Shown: piece after piece, positions 23,152 through 31,406 of the stretch
How positions within the stretch are numbered: the first letter of the stretch is position 1
Layout of the letters: the number at the start of each line of letters is the position of its first letter
Source: an uncultured Oscillospiraceae bacterium
GTDB taxonomy: Bacteria > Bacillota > Clostridia > Oscillospirales > Ruminococcaceae
Length of the DNA: 55,879 nucleotides
NCBI GenBank assembly: GCA_934457235.1
Contig: CAKSHT010000002.1
Coordinates: forward strand, 1-55,879
Direction: 5' to 3'
Notes under the pieces: generated by a model
Databases searched by the model: none
What the model saw: the letters and a program-made list of their open reading frames with translations, nothing else
Told to the model about the DNA's origin: nothing
Translations under genes and position numbers: made by a program

Positions 23152-24828
23152 TCAGATATCCTCGTTGTATTTAGCCATATCCCTGCGGCGTATCTCGGCA
23201 CGCATGATCTTTCCGCTGACCGTCTTGGGAAGCTCGTCAACGAACTCGATCATTCTGGGGTACTTGTAGGGAGCTGTGTTGTGCTTTACGAATGTTTTCA
23301 GCTCCTCGGCAAGCTCGTCGCTTGCGGTGTAGTTCCTTGTCAGTACGATAGTCGCCTTGACGAGCTGACCGCGTATCGGGTCGGGAACTCCGGTAACGGC
23401 GCATTCCAGAACCGCCGGGTGCGTCATGAGCACGCTCTCTACCTCAAACGGACCTACGCGGTAGCCGCTGGACTTGATAACATCGTCGTTTCGGCTGACA
23501 TACCAGTAGTAGCCATCCTCATCGCGGTATGCGGTGTCGCCGGTGTGGTACATTCCGTCGTGCCAGGCCTCGTCGGTAAGCTCCTTGCTGTTGTAGTATC
23601 CGCGGAAAAGTCCGGGGGTGTTGCAGTATTCGCCGCGCACAATGATCTCGCCGACTTCTCCGACGGGAACTGAATTGCCTTCAGCGTCCACAAGGTCAAC
23701 GTTATACAGCGGCGAGGGCTTGCCCATGCTTCCGGGCTTGGGAGTCATTCCGGTGATGTTCGCGAGGATAGCGGTGGACTCCGTCTGTCCGAAGCCCTCC
23801 ATGAGCTTGATACCGGTGTATTCATACCACTTGTTGAACACCTCTGGATTAAGCGCTTCGCCCGCGATCGTGCAGTATTTCAGGCTGGAGAGGTCGTATT
23901 TGCCGATGCCCTCCTTTATGAAGAAGCGGAACATCGTGGGAGGTGCGCAGAATGTGGTTATCCTGTATTTCTCCATTATCTTCAGCATGTTTTCGGGGAT
24001 GAACTTGTCGAAGTCGTACACAAATACGCATGTACCCATAGCCAGCTGACCGTAGAGCTTACCCCATGCCGCCTTAGCCCAGCCGGTGTCACTGATGGTG
24101 AGGTGTATTCCATTTGGGTCTACATTCTGCCAGTGCTTCGCGGTCTGAATGTGCGCGAGGCCATAGGCGTGGTCGTGTACCACCATCTTGGGATAGCCGG
24201 TTGTACCGGAGGTGAAGTACAGCAGATGGAGGTCAGTCACCTTTGTGGGGACGCGTTCCATCGTGTCCGGGTACTGGGTTATCTCCTCGTCGAACTGATG
24301 CCAGCCCTTGTGAGTGCCGTTGACTATCGCCTTGACGCGCAGTCTGCGGTCGCCGAGCATCTCGTCAGCCTCGTCAATGAAGTGAGCAACATCTGCGTGC
24401 GCAGTCGCAATGATGGCGGAAACGTCAGCCGCCTGGAAGCGGTATTCGAAATCCTTGACGGTGAGCATATGTGTCGCGGGGATAGCTATTGCGCCGATCT
24501 TCATAAGGCCGAGGATAGCGTACCAGTACTGGTAGTTCCTCTTGAGCACCAGCATTACCTTGTCGCCCTTTTTGATGCCCCATGCGCGGTACATATTCGC
24601 CGCCTGTGTGGACAGTCTGGACAGGTCACCGAAGGTCAGCAGCTTTTCGTTGCCCTGGAGATCCACCCACATGAGCGCACGGCGGTCAGGCTCCATTTCA
24701 CCGTATTTATCTATGATGTCGTATGCATAGTTGAAGTTTTCCGGGTACTTTATCCCGAACTTTGTGAGCATGCCATTTTCGTCGTATTCTTCTGTGACGA
24801 AATTGAGGTGGTAAGATGGGATATCCAT
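23152..24828 (-). CDS. AMP-forming acyl-CoA synthetase
   Basis: A 558-residue member of the ANL adenylate-forming superfamily, closest in layout to acetyl/medium-chain acyl-CoA synthetases. The phosphate loop is YFTSGTTGYPK (204-214); later motifs are GFGQTES, YHTGD, and the C-terminal KTVSGKIMR with the catalytic Lys. It activates a carboxylic acid with ATP and transfers it to CoA. The chain length cannot be read from the sequence. It is a monocistronic gene, not linked to the acyl-chain operon at 6.4-12.7 kb, although it could supply a starter unit in principle. Confidence 0.9.
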   Translation of the reverse strand: MDIPSYHLNFVTEEYDENGMLTKFGIKYPENFNYAYDIIDKYGEMEPDRRALMWVDLQGNEKLLTFGDLSRLSTQAANMYRAWGIKKGDKVMLVLKRNYQYWYAILGLMKIGAIAIPATHMLTVKDFEYRFQAADVSAIIATAHADVAHFIDEADEMLGDRRLRVKAIVNGTHKGWHQFDEEITQYPDTMERVPTKVTDLHLLYFTSGTTGYPKMVVHDHAYGLAHIQTAKHWQNVDPNGIHLTISDTGWAKAAWGKLYGQLAMGTCVFVYDFDKFIPENMLKIMEKYRITTFCAPPTMFRFFIKEGIGKYDLSSLKYCTIAGEALNPEVFNKWYEYTGIKLMEGFGQTESTAILANITGMTPKPGSMGKPSPLYNVDLVDAEGNSVPVGEVGEIIVRGEYCNTPGLFRGYYNSKELTDEAWHDGMYHTGDTAYRDEDGYYWYVSRNDDVIKSSGYRVGPFEVESVLMTHPAVLECAVTGVPDPIRGQLVKATIVLTRNYTASDELAEELKTFVKHNTAPYKYPRMIEFVDELPKTVSGKIMRAEIRRRDMAKYNEDI

Positions 24829-24861
24829 GTGCGTTCCTTTCCTGACATTTCTTTATATGGG

Positions 24862-24891
24862 ATAATACTGTATTTGCCTATTGTATCGCAA
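24862..24891 (-). promoter_or_regulatory. possible promoter of the acyl-CoA ligase gene
   Basis: Read on minus: TTGCGA (24891-24886), 18-bp spacer, TATTAT (24867-24862). The -35 match is weaker than at the other promoters. A hairpin (ATCCCGGAA with TTCCGGGAT, about 24892-24916) lies just upstream and may help end rnpB transcription. Confidence 0.45.
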
Positions 24892-24956
24892 ATCCCGGAA
24901 AATATACTTCCGGGATCGCTGATATTATGCGGATCGCTCCGCTTTTCTGCAAAACA

Positions 24957-25297
24957 GGGACTTCATCGGTAAGCCGAGTTCTGTCGTGTATGACCATCTA
25001 TCTAGGCGCAATGTTGCCATTACGCTCAAGCCACCTTTCAACGGGGCGCGCCGAGCAGACGCGTTGTCCCCCGCACCAATCGGTGTTGCATCGGGTAGGG
25101 TTTACATGGCAGTGCAGTCACCTGCACCCCGGTGAGCTCTTACCTCGCCTTTCCACCCTTACAGCTTTCGCTGCGGTATATTTCTGTTGCACTTGCCCTA
25201 AGGTCGCCCTCGGCTGATGTTATCAGTTACCCTGCTCTGTGATGCTCGGACTTTCCTCATTGCTGTTGCCAGCCCCGCGGTCATATAATGAAGTCCC
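24957..25297 (-). ncRNA. rnpB: RNase P RNA, bacterial type A-like
   Basis: The catalytic RNA of RNase P, which matures tRNA 5' ends. On minus, the ends GGGACTTCAT (25297-25288) and ATGAAGTCCC (24966-24957) pair as helix P1. Conserved segments include GAGGAAAGTCCGAGC near the 5' end, GGTGGAAAGGCGAGGTAAGA in the middle and ACAGAACTCGGCTTAC near the 3' end. The length of about 341 bases is normal. The ends are set from P1 pairing. Confidence 0.95.
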
Positions 25298-25324
25298 GCA
25301 CTGCCGAAACAGTGTTTACAAATT

Positions 25325-25353
25325 ATTATAACACAAGCCGCGCAAAAAATCAA
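25325..25353 (-). promoter_or_regulatory. promoter of rnpB
   Basis: Read on minus: TTGATT (25353-25348), 17-bp spacer, TATAAT (25330-25325), about 28 bp before P1. Confidence 0.75.
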
Positions 25354-25390
25354 GCGGATTTGCAGAAAAAACGCCGTACTGCGCCCGCCC

Positions 25391-25419
25391 TTTACAAAAA
25401 ACCGCAGAGATGATATACT
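25391..25419 (+). promoter_or_regulatory. SigA promoter of small membrane protein
   Basis: TTTACA (25391-25396), 17-bp spacer, TATACT (25414-25419), 20 bp before the start codon. The two promoters here are divergent. Confidence 0.75.
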
Positions 25420-25439
25420 GTTATGGGAGGGGAGCGCTT

Positions 25440-25880
25440 ATGGAGATACTTGTGGGAATTGTGATGATAGTGATTATCCTGCTGCTGGCTGGCGTGGATA
25501 TGTGGTATTTTCTTGTCGGAGGGGCGGTGCTCGTTGCTGCTGCAGCGCTGTTCACAACGGCGTTCTTTATTGTATGCGCGGTAATGCTGCTGCATTCCAG
25601 GCGGTGTACCGGTGTGTTCCTGAGATTCGCCGAGGGTAAGCGTTTTGACGCCGCTGAATACCTGATAGACGGTGAGCCGCACCGCAATGTGTTCCCGGCG
25701 GAATTCGTCATGCGGGAGCGACTGTACTGTCCGGACAAGACTGTAAAGCTTCATCTTACGCGCTCCGGACGTGTGTTTGACGGCAATGCGCTTGTGACCA
25801 CCATCATCGGACTTCCTCTGAGCCTGCTCACCGCCGTGGCTTTTGGCGCCGGCGCACTTATACTGACTGGAATTATATGA
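25440..25880 (+). CDS. small membrane protein of unknown function
   Basis: A 146-residue protein with hydrophobic segments at about 2-20 and 25-51 and a third near the C-terminus (about 121-145), leaving a ~65-residue soluble domain between them. I see no recognised domain. The ATG at 25440 follows a GGGAGGGGAG ribosome site; an in-frame ATG at 25410 lies inside the promoter and is rejected. It is transcribed alone, opposite rnpB, and converges on the V-ATPase operon. Confidence 0.65.
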   Translation: MEILVGIVMIVIILLLAGVDMWYFLVGGAVLVAAAALFTTAFFIVCAVMLLHSRRCTGVFLRFAEGKRFDAAEYLIDGEPHRNVFPAEFVMRERLYCPDKTVKLHLTRSGRVFDGNALVTTIIGLPLSLLTAVAFGAGALILTGII

Positions 25881-25885
25881 AGAAG

Positions 25886-25909
25886 CCCCGGCGGGTAAAC
25901 CGTCGGGGA
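25886..25909. terminator. terminator-like hairpin, left copy of a 25-bp repeat
   Basis: CCCCGGCGG and CCGTCGGGG form a stem around GTAAA. The same 25 bases, including one G before, recur exactly at 26099-26123. It follows the membrane protein's stop by 5 bases. The U-run expected after it is missing here and is replaced by the insert-like segment described below. Confidence 0.6.
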
Positions 25910-26099
25910 CAGGCCGTCGAAAAAGTCACTAAAGTGACTTTTCCGCCGAACATCCGCCCTGCGCGCACGGTTTGTCGGCAACGCCGACAAACCGCACACT
26001 TGTGCGGATAGAAGTGTTTTTTGCCCCGGGAAACCCGGAGCAAAAAACGGATTTCAAAAGCCCGCTTCGCGGGCAAATTCGATTTTTTCGACAAGCTGG
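25910..26099. repeat. palindrome-rich insert between duplicated terminators
   Basis: A 190-bp non-coding segment between two identical 25-bp hairpins. Its ends are related inverted repeats: GGCCGTCGAAAAAGTC on the left, and TTTTTTCGACAAGCTGGC on the right. Inside are further hairpins: AAAGTCACTAAAGTGACTTT, TTTGTCGGC/GCCGACAAA, TTTTTTGCCCCGGG/CCCGGAGCAAAAAA and GCCCGCTTCGCGGGC. A segment with the same end sequences and the same flanking arrangement lies at 50683-50839, so it is probably a small mobile or terminator-associated repeat. Confidence 0.6.
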
Positions 26100-26123
26100 C
26101 CCCGGCGGGTAAACCGTCGGGGA
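26100..26123. terminator. terminator-like hairpin, right copy
   Basis: Exact repeat of 25886-25909. It lies 4 bp beyond the stop of the V-ATPase D subunit and can act for that operon or for plus-strand transcription (followed by ATAATTTATGCTTTTTT). Confidence 0.6.
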
Positions 26124-26127
26124 TAAT

Positions 26128-26748
26128 TTATGCTTTTTTCAGTTTTGCGGTTTTGATGACTTTCTGGCGTGAGAATTCCTCGCGCTCCTTTTCCTCCAGG
26201 GAATTGGATATGGAATGCACGTAGCTGCGGTATTTCGGGATAATGATGTTATGCAGGGCGTTTGCGCGCTTCTGGGTACGTTTTATGGATATCGCGAGCC
26301 GGTAGATGCTGTTTTCGGTTTCGGCGAGGAGCACTGTTATCTCCTTTGCACGGTTGAAGCAGATATACGCCTGGTCGAAGCTGGAGTTGGTGCGCAGCAT
26401 TCCGTACGGGATATCATGCATATCCGCTTTCTGCGCAGAAAGCTCCGGAAGCTCCACGCCCATGACGCTGCGGGTGCTGAGCGACAGGGAATTATCCACC
26501 GGGATAGTTTTTGCGACGTCGCTGACGACGCCCATTGATATGTTCGCGCGCTGCAACGCCTGATAGGCGTCGCGGTAGGTATCGCCTATGCTGCTGCGAA
26601 GCTCCCGCGCCTTGTCGGTAAGGCTGACCATCTCGCGTATCAGGATACTGCGTTTTCTGTCCATCAGCTCATATCCGAGCTGCGCCTGGCGCAGGGCGCG
26701 CTTCATTTTTATAAGGTTGCCCTTTGTCGGGAATATCTGTTCAGCCAA
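26128..26748 (-). CDS. ntpD: V-type ATPase subunit D
   Basis: A 206-residue coiled-coil protein that opens with FPTKGNLIKMKRAL, the family signature, and ends in a long basic helix. Subunit D is the central rotor shaft linking the A3B3 head to the membrane ring. It is last in the operon, 33 bp after subunit B, matching the usual A-B-D order of bacterial V-type ATPases. Confidence 0.93.
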   Translation of the reverse strand: MAEQIFPTKGNLIKMKRALRQAQLGYELMDRKRSILIREMVSLTDKARELRSSIGDTYRDAYQALQRANISMGVVSDVAKTIPVDNSLSLSTRSVMGVELPELSAQKADMHDIPYGMLRTNSSFDQAYICFNRAKEITVLLAETENSIYRLAISIKRTQKRANALHNIIIPKYRSYVHSISNSLEEKEREEFSRQKVIKTAKLKKA

Positions 26749-26781
26749 GTACTCACCCTCCTTCGGTCGGGGCTGCGCGGT

Positions 26782-28182
26782 TTATTTTTCTGAAAATCTT
26801 GCTGCGCGGGCAGCAGAATAATTGAGGTCGAGCAGCTTGTCGTCGATTCGGTCAAGCTCGCTTCTCGGCAGGGTGCACAGCAGATCCCAGCCGAGGTCGA
26901 GCGTTTCGTCCATCGTGCGGTTCTCGTCGAAGCCCTGGTTAAGAAAGTGCTGCTCAAACAGCCGTCCGAAGCGCATATAAGAGCGGTCCGCGTCGGAAAG
27001 CTCGTCCTCGCCGATTACTGAAGCAAGTGAACGCGCGTCCTGAACCTTGGCGTATGCCGCAAACAGCTGATTTGCGACCGCCGAATGATCTGCACGTGTA
27101 TAGCCCTCGCCGATGCCGTCTTTCATCAGACGTGACAGCGACAGGAGAACGGAGAGCGCCGGGTAAATACCTTTCTGCTCAAGTTCGCGGTCGAAAACTA
27201 TCTGACCCTCGGTGATATACGCCGTTAAATCGGGGACGGGGTGCGTGATGTCGTCGTTCGGCATAGTGAGTATCGGTATCTGGGTCACGGAGCCAGTGCT
27301 GCCCTTAATTACGCCGGCGCGCTCGTACAGCGAAGCCAGGTTGGAATACAGATAGCCGGGATATCCCTTTCGTCCGGGGATCTCTCCCTTGGAGGACGAG
27401 AATTCGCGCAGAGCCTCTGCATATGCCGTCATATCCGTCATGATAACAAGGACGTGCATGTTCTTTTCGTATGCGAGATATTCCGCGGTGGTCAGCGCGC
27501 ACAGCGGAGTCAGCAGGCGCTCTATCATCGGATCGCCGGAGAGATTGAGGAACATTACCACGCGTTCGGAAGCGCCGCTTTCCTCAAAGCTCCTTCGGAA
27601 GTAGCCCGCAACGTCGTTCTGTACGCCCATTGCCGCAAAAACTACGGCAAATCCGGCGCCGGCGTCGTCAGCTATCCTGGCCTGGCGTACTATCTGGACT
27701 GCAAGCTTGTTGTGCGAAAGTCCGGAGCCGGAGAATATCGGAAGCTTCTGCCCGCGTATAAGGGTCATGAGCGCGTCTATGGACGAAATACCCGTGTGGA
27801 TATAGTTCCGCGGGTATTCGCGTGCAACGGGGTTCAGCGCCTGCCCGCTCACGTCGGCGTATTTTTCGGGGAATACGGGTCCCAGACCGTCGGCGGGCTT
27901 CCCGGCGCCTGTGAATACGCGGCCCAGCATTTCGGTGGCAAGAGGTATCTCCAGTGGTCTTCCGGAGAACACGGTGCGGGTGTTCTTCAGAGAGATACCC
28001 TTAGTTCCCTCAAATACCTGGAGTATCACGCGGTCGCCGTCCATCTGGACAACGCGCCCGGTGCGCTCGGTGCCGTCGTCGAGCCTTATCGTGGCTATCT
28101 CGTCGAACGCCACGCCGTTCACACCCTCAAGGGCTACCAGCGGGCCGTTAATGTCGTTCAGTCCCTGATACTGGATATTCAT
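26782..28182 (-). CDS. ntpB: V-type ATPase subunit B
   Basis: A 466-residue non-catalytic nucleotide-binding-fold subunit of the A3B3 head. The P-loop region reads [12 protein letters not shown] rather than a full Walker A, as expected for V-type B subunits. Its length is normal. It is preceded by a 97-bp gap after subunit A that holds no gene. Confidence 0.95.
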   Translation of the reverse strand: MNIQYQGLNDINGPLVALEGVNGVAFDEIATIRLDDGTERTGRVVQMDGDRVILQVFEGTKGISLKNTRTVFSGRPLEIPLATEMLGRVFTGAGKPADGLGPVFPEKYADVSGQALNPVAREYPRNYIHTGISSIDALMTLIRGQKLPIFSGSGLSHNKLAVQIVRQARIADDAGAGFAVVFAAMGVQNDVAGYFRRSFEESGASERVVMFLNLSGDPMIERLLTPLCALTTAEYLAYEKNMHVLVIMTDMTAYAEALREFSSSKGEIPGRKGYPGYLYSNLASLYERAGVIKGSTGSVTQIPILTMPNDDITHPVPDLTAYITEGQIVFDRELEQKGIYPALSVLLSLSRLMKDGIGEGYTRADHSAVANQLFAAYAKVQDARSLASVIGEDELSDADRSYMRFGRLFEQHFLNQGFDENRTMDETLDLGWDLLCTLPRSELDRIDDKLLDLNYSAARAARFSEK

Positions 28183-28279
28183 TTGGACTGCTCCTTTCGC
28201 AGCTTCCCTTTCCGGCAGAGTGCGTGCGCTTTGTAAGCGAACCCTGTCGGAGGAATATAGCCGTTGTGTTTATAGAACC

Positions 28280-30022
28280 TCACAGTGCGGAAAAGGCTTC
28301 GTCTAGCTCCTTGAAATAATCGTCGAACATTGACAGCCTGTCGTTTGGTATTTCAAATTTTATCTTGGATACGCGGTCGAAAAAACCCGTCTTAATGACA
28401 GTCGAGAACGTCACACCGCGTTTTATGGCGTCAAGCGCATGATGATAAAGCTCCGTAATAGCGCGCATCATCAGCTTCTGTTTTTCCAGCGGGACGAACG
28501 TGTCGTCCTTGTGGTACGCATTCTGCTGGAGGAAGCCCACGCGGATAGTCCGTGCGGTCTCCATGACAAGCTTCTGGTCGTCCGGAAGTACGTCGGCTCC
28601 GATGAGCTTGACTATCTCCATTAGCTTGTTTTCCTCGGCAAGAAGCCCGGAGATCTCCTGCCTCAGCCTCAGAAAATCCGCGCCGTAGTTCTGGTCATAG
28701 TAATCCGTCAGGTCGCCGACATATTCGCTGTAGCTGCTGTTCCAGTCGATGGCAGGATAGTGCCGGGCGTACGCAAGGGACTTATCAAGCGCCCAGAAGC
28801 ACCGTACGAAGCGCTTTGTGTTCTGTGTCACCGGTTCCGAGAAGTCAGAACCCTGCGGGGAAACGGCGCCGATAACGGTAACGCTTCCGCTGCCGCCGTT
28901 GAGAGTTTCAACGCTGCCCGCGCGTTCATAGAATTCCGATAATCTGGACGGCAGGTAAGCCGGGAAGCCCTCTTCCGCGGGCATTTCCTCGAGTCTGCCG
29001 GATATCTCACGGAGGGCTTCCGCCCAACGGGAGGTAGAGTCCGCCATTATCGCTATGTCGTAGCCCATGTCGCGGTAGTATTCCGCGAGGGTTATTCCAG
29101 TGTAAACTGAGGCTTCGCGCGCCGCTACGGGCATGTTGGAAGTGTTTGCGATGAGCACGGTGCGGTCGGTCAGCGGTCTGCCGGATTTCGGGTCGATAAG
29201 CCCGGAGAATTCTTCAAGCACCTGGGTCATTTCGTTTCCGCGCTCTCCGCAGCCGATGTACACTATTATATCTGCGTTGCACCACTTCGCAAGCTGGTGC
29301 TGAGTCATGGTCTTTCCGGTGCCGAAGCCGCCGGGGATAGCCGCCGTGCCGCCCTTTCCTATGGGTATCATAGTGTCAATGATACGCTGTCCGGTAATGA
29401 GCGGTCGGGTTATCGGCAGGCGCTTCTTCACGGGGCGCGGTGTCTTTATCGGCCAGCGCTGAATCATCGTGAGCGCTTTTTCAGTTCCGCTGTTCATGCG
29501 GAGTTTTATTATTATGTCGTTTACGCGGTATCTGCCGTTATCCGCAGCCCATACTACCTCTCCGGAGATATCCGGAGGGACCATGCATTTATGAGTTATC
29601 AGCGGAGTTTCGGGGCATGTGCAGTATACATCACCGCCGGAGAGCCTGTCGCCGGGCTTTACGGTGACAGTTACGTCAAATTCGCGCTGCTCGTCCAGGG
29701 AGGGCAGCGCGCTTCCCTCGGCAACGAAAGCCCCGGAAATGCCGGGCATATCCCGCAGCGGACGCTCGATACCGTCAAAGATGTTGGATATGATGCCGGG
29801 ACCAAGAGCGGCGCAGACCGGCGCCCCGGACGGCTCCACCGGCTCGCCCACGCGAAGTCCGGCGGTATTTTCGTATACCTGTATGGTGGTGTAGTCGTCG
29901 TTTACTCCGATGACTTCGCCTATGAGCCTGCGCTCCCCGACATACACCATCTCCAGCATGGAGAAATCCTTTGTTCCGGCAACCCTGACGACCGGGCCGT
30001 TAATTGAATATATGCAATTCAA
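28280..30022 (-). CDS. ntpA: V-type ATPase catalytic subunit A
   Basis: A 580-residue catalytic subunit. Walker A is GGFGTGKT (231-238), followed by GERGNE (259-264) with the catalytic Glu. The extra ~90-residue non-homologous region (about 110-200) is typical of V/A-type A subunits and separates it from F-type beta. It hydrolyses or makes ATP coupled to ion movement across the membrane. Confidence 0.96.
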   Translation of the reverse strand: MNCIYSINGPVVRVAGTKDFSMLEMVYVGERRLIGEVIGVNDDYTTIQVYENTAGLRVGEPVEPSGAPVCAALGPGIISNIFDGIERPLRDMPGISGAFVAEGSALPSLDEQREFDVTVTVKPGDRLSGGDVYCTCPETPLITHKCMVPPDISGEVVWAADNGRYRVNDIIIKLRMNSGTEKALTMIQRWPIKTPRPVKKRLPITRPLITGQRIIDTMIPIGKGGTAAIPGGFGTGKTMTQHQLAKWCNADIIVYIGCGERGNEMTQVLEEFSGLIDPKSGRPLTDRTVLIANTSNMPVAAREASVYTGITLAEYYRDMGYDIAIMADSTSRWAEALREISGRLEEMPAEEGFPAYLPSRLSEFYERAGSVETLNGGSGSVTVIGAVSPQGSDFSEPVTQNTKRFVRCFWALDKSLAYARHYPAIDWNSSYSEYVGDLTDYYDQNYGADFLRLRQEISGLLAEENKLMEIVKLIGADVLPDDQKLVMETARTIRVGFLQQNAYHKDDTFVPLEKQKLMMRAITELYHHALDAIKRGVTFSTVIKTGFFDRVSKIKFEIPNDRLSMFDDYFKELDEAFSAL

Positions 30023-30044
30023 GCGAGTTCAGTCCTTTCAGAGT

Positions 30045-30614
30045 TCATAGCCGCAGCTCTTCGCGGCGCGGGAAATCAGCCTTCTGTTCTGCAAGGCGGC
30101 TGTCAAGGGTGAAGTCTGCGAATTTGTTTCCGGAGAATGCGTTTATTCCGCCCAGGACGATGGAGTTATCCTCCGTCACTGGCAGTTTCGTAAGCCCCCT
30201 CAGCGCCGGGATATCAGCAGCGCGGGCGTATATCACGACGTCGATACCGAACTGTTGCTCCGCCTTTTTAAGCGCATTCCTGAGATACTCCGTGTAGCCC
30301 GGCGTGTTCGTCCATTCGGAAATGCGGCGGCTCACCTCGTCAAAAAGCTGCTCCAGAAGCTCGCTGCGATGGGCAAGCACGGCGTTCTTCCTGTCGAATT
30401 CACAGCGGGAAAGCTCCTTGCGGAAGTACGCTGCGACGCGGGCGCGCTCGGATCTTATTTCAGCCAGCGCCTCGCCGGAGGTGCGCTCGGAGCGTTCCTT
30501 TTCCATAGCCCCGCGCTTTTCCTCGTACTGGCGGGTAAGCTCTGCGGCTTCTGCGTCAGCCTGGGTGTTTATTGCCTGCCGGAACTGCTCCAGGCGGGCG
30601 GTGATGTTATCCAT
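30045..30614 (-). CDS. ntpE: V-type ATPase subunit E
   Basis: A 189-residue protein with a long charged N-terminal helix (about 1-85) and a compact C-terminal domain, as in peripheral-stalk subunit E. It pairs with the small G/H-type subunit at the start of the operon to form the stator. Confidence 0.88.
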   Translation of the reverse strand: MDNITARLEQFRQAINTQADAEAAELTRQYEEKRGAMEKERSERTSGEALAEIRSERARVAAYFRKELSRCEFDRKNAVLAHRSELLEQLFDEVSRRISEWTNTPGYTEYLRNALKKAEQQFGIDVVIYARAADIPALRGLTKLPVTEDNSIVLGGINAFSGNKFADFTLDSRLAEQKADFPRREELRL

Positions 30615-30626
30615 GCGGCTTCTCCT

Positions 30627-30935
30627 TTACAGTTTTATGCCGACTGCGTCGCCGACGTAACGGCTTATCGCTTCGGATACGCTGGAATTTCCGTGTCTGT
30701 CCGGTATCTCAACGATCAGCGGACGGCTGCGGGTGAGCTTCAGCTCATAAACGCGTTCGCTGCACAGCTTGATCAGCTTTTCGGTCATAAGCACTGCGGC
30801 TATGCTTTCGTCTGCGAAAGCGCTGTCCAGCGCGGCTTCGACCTCCGGGACGGTGTGCGCGACAGTGCCCTCTATCCCGGCAAGCCGCATTCCCATCTGG
30901 GTGTCGATGTTGTCGCTTATCAGATAGAATTTCAT
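30627..30935 (-). CDS. ntpF: V-type ATPase subunit F
   Basis: A 102-residue protein with the small alternating alpha/beta fold of subunit F: an N-terminal MKFYLISDNIDTQMGMRLAG strand-loop and a central VLMTEKL. It binds subunit D in the central rotor. It lies 1 bp from the subunit K stop and 12 bp from subunit E. Confidence 0.88.
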   Translation of the reverse strand: MKFYLISDNIDTQMGMRLAGIEGTVAHTVPEVEAALDSAFADESIAAVLMTEKLIKLCSERVYELKLTRSRPLIVEIPDRHGNSSVSEAISRYVGDAVGIKL

Positions 30936-30936
30936 A

Positions 30937-31389
30937 TCAGCCGAACAGTATCAGAATGGAGATCAGCAGACCATAGATCGCAACGCCCTCGCCCAGTGCA
31001 ACGAATATCAGCGCCTTGGTGAACGCCTTGTCGTTCTCGCTGACTGCGCCGATAGCCGCCGGAGCCGCGCCGCCTACCGCGATACCGGTGCCTATGGTGG
31101 CAAGTCCGGTGGAGAGCGCCGCGCCGAGGTATTTCATGCCCTCGGTGAAGCCGTCGGAAGCGCCTGCCGCAGCGTCTGCCGCCGCAGAAGCGGTTTCAGC
31201 GAACGCGCCGGTCAGCGGGAGCACGGTCATAAGTACCATCACGCCGATGAACGAAGCGGCATTGGTTATCACTGCGCGCCTGCGGTTGGTGGGCTTGTGG
31301 TCTTTGGTGCGCTTCAGATTGACGAACAGCGGGAGCATTATGGCTCCTACAATAATGAGCGGAAGTGCGAAAAGCATGATGTATTCCAT
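30937..31389 (-). CDS. ntpK: V-type ATPase subunit K (rotor ring)
   Basis: A 150-residue membrane protein with four predicted helices: about 4-23, 43-63, 85-112 and 125-148. Only the second hairpin looks like a classic c-type hairpin: Gly-rich GLATIGTGIAVGGAAP, and then the ion-binding Glu in ALGEGVAIYGLL. The first half has no Gly-rich motif or carboxylate and is joined by an Ala-rich linker. Rings of this type carry one ion site per four helices, which favours ATP-driven pumping. Whether H+ or Na+ is used cannot be told; I see no Gln in the third helix of the kind found in Na+ sites. Confidence 0.88.
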   Translation of the reverse strand: MEYIMLFALPLIIVGAIMLPLFVNLKRTKDHKPTNRRRAVITNAASFIGVMVLMTVLPLTGAFAETASAAADAAAGASDGFTEGMKYLGAALSTGLATIGTGIAVGGAAPAAIGAVSENDKAFTKALIFVALGEGVAIYGLLISILILFG

Positions 31390-31406
31390 TGAATTATCCT
31401 CCAGAA

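Noticed and set aside
25881..26123. CRISPR-like array
   Set aside because: There are only two repeats, both self-complementary terminator stems, with no regular spacers.
27241..28236. 331-codon plus-strand frame opposite V-ATPase subunit B
   Set aside because: Antisense to a strongly conserved gene; no motif or promoter.
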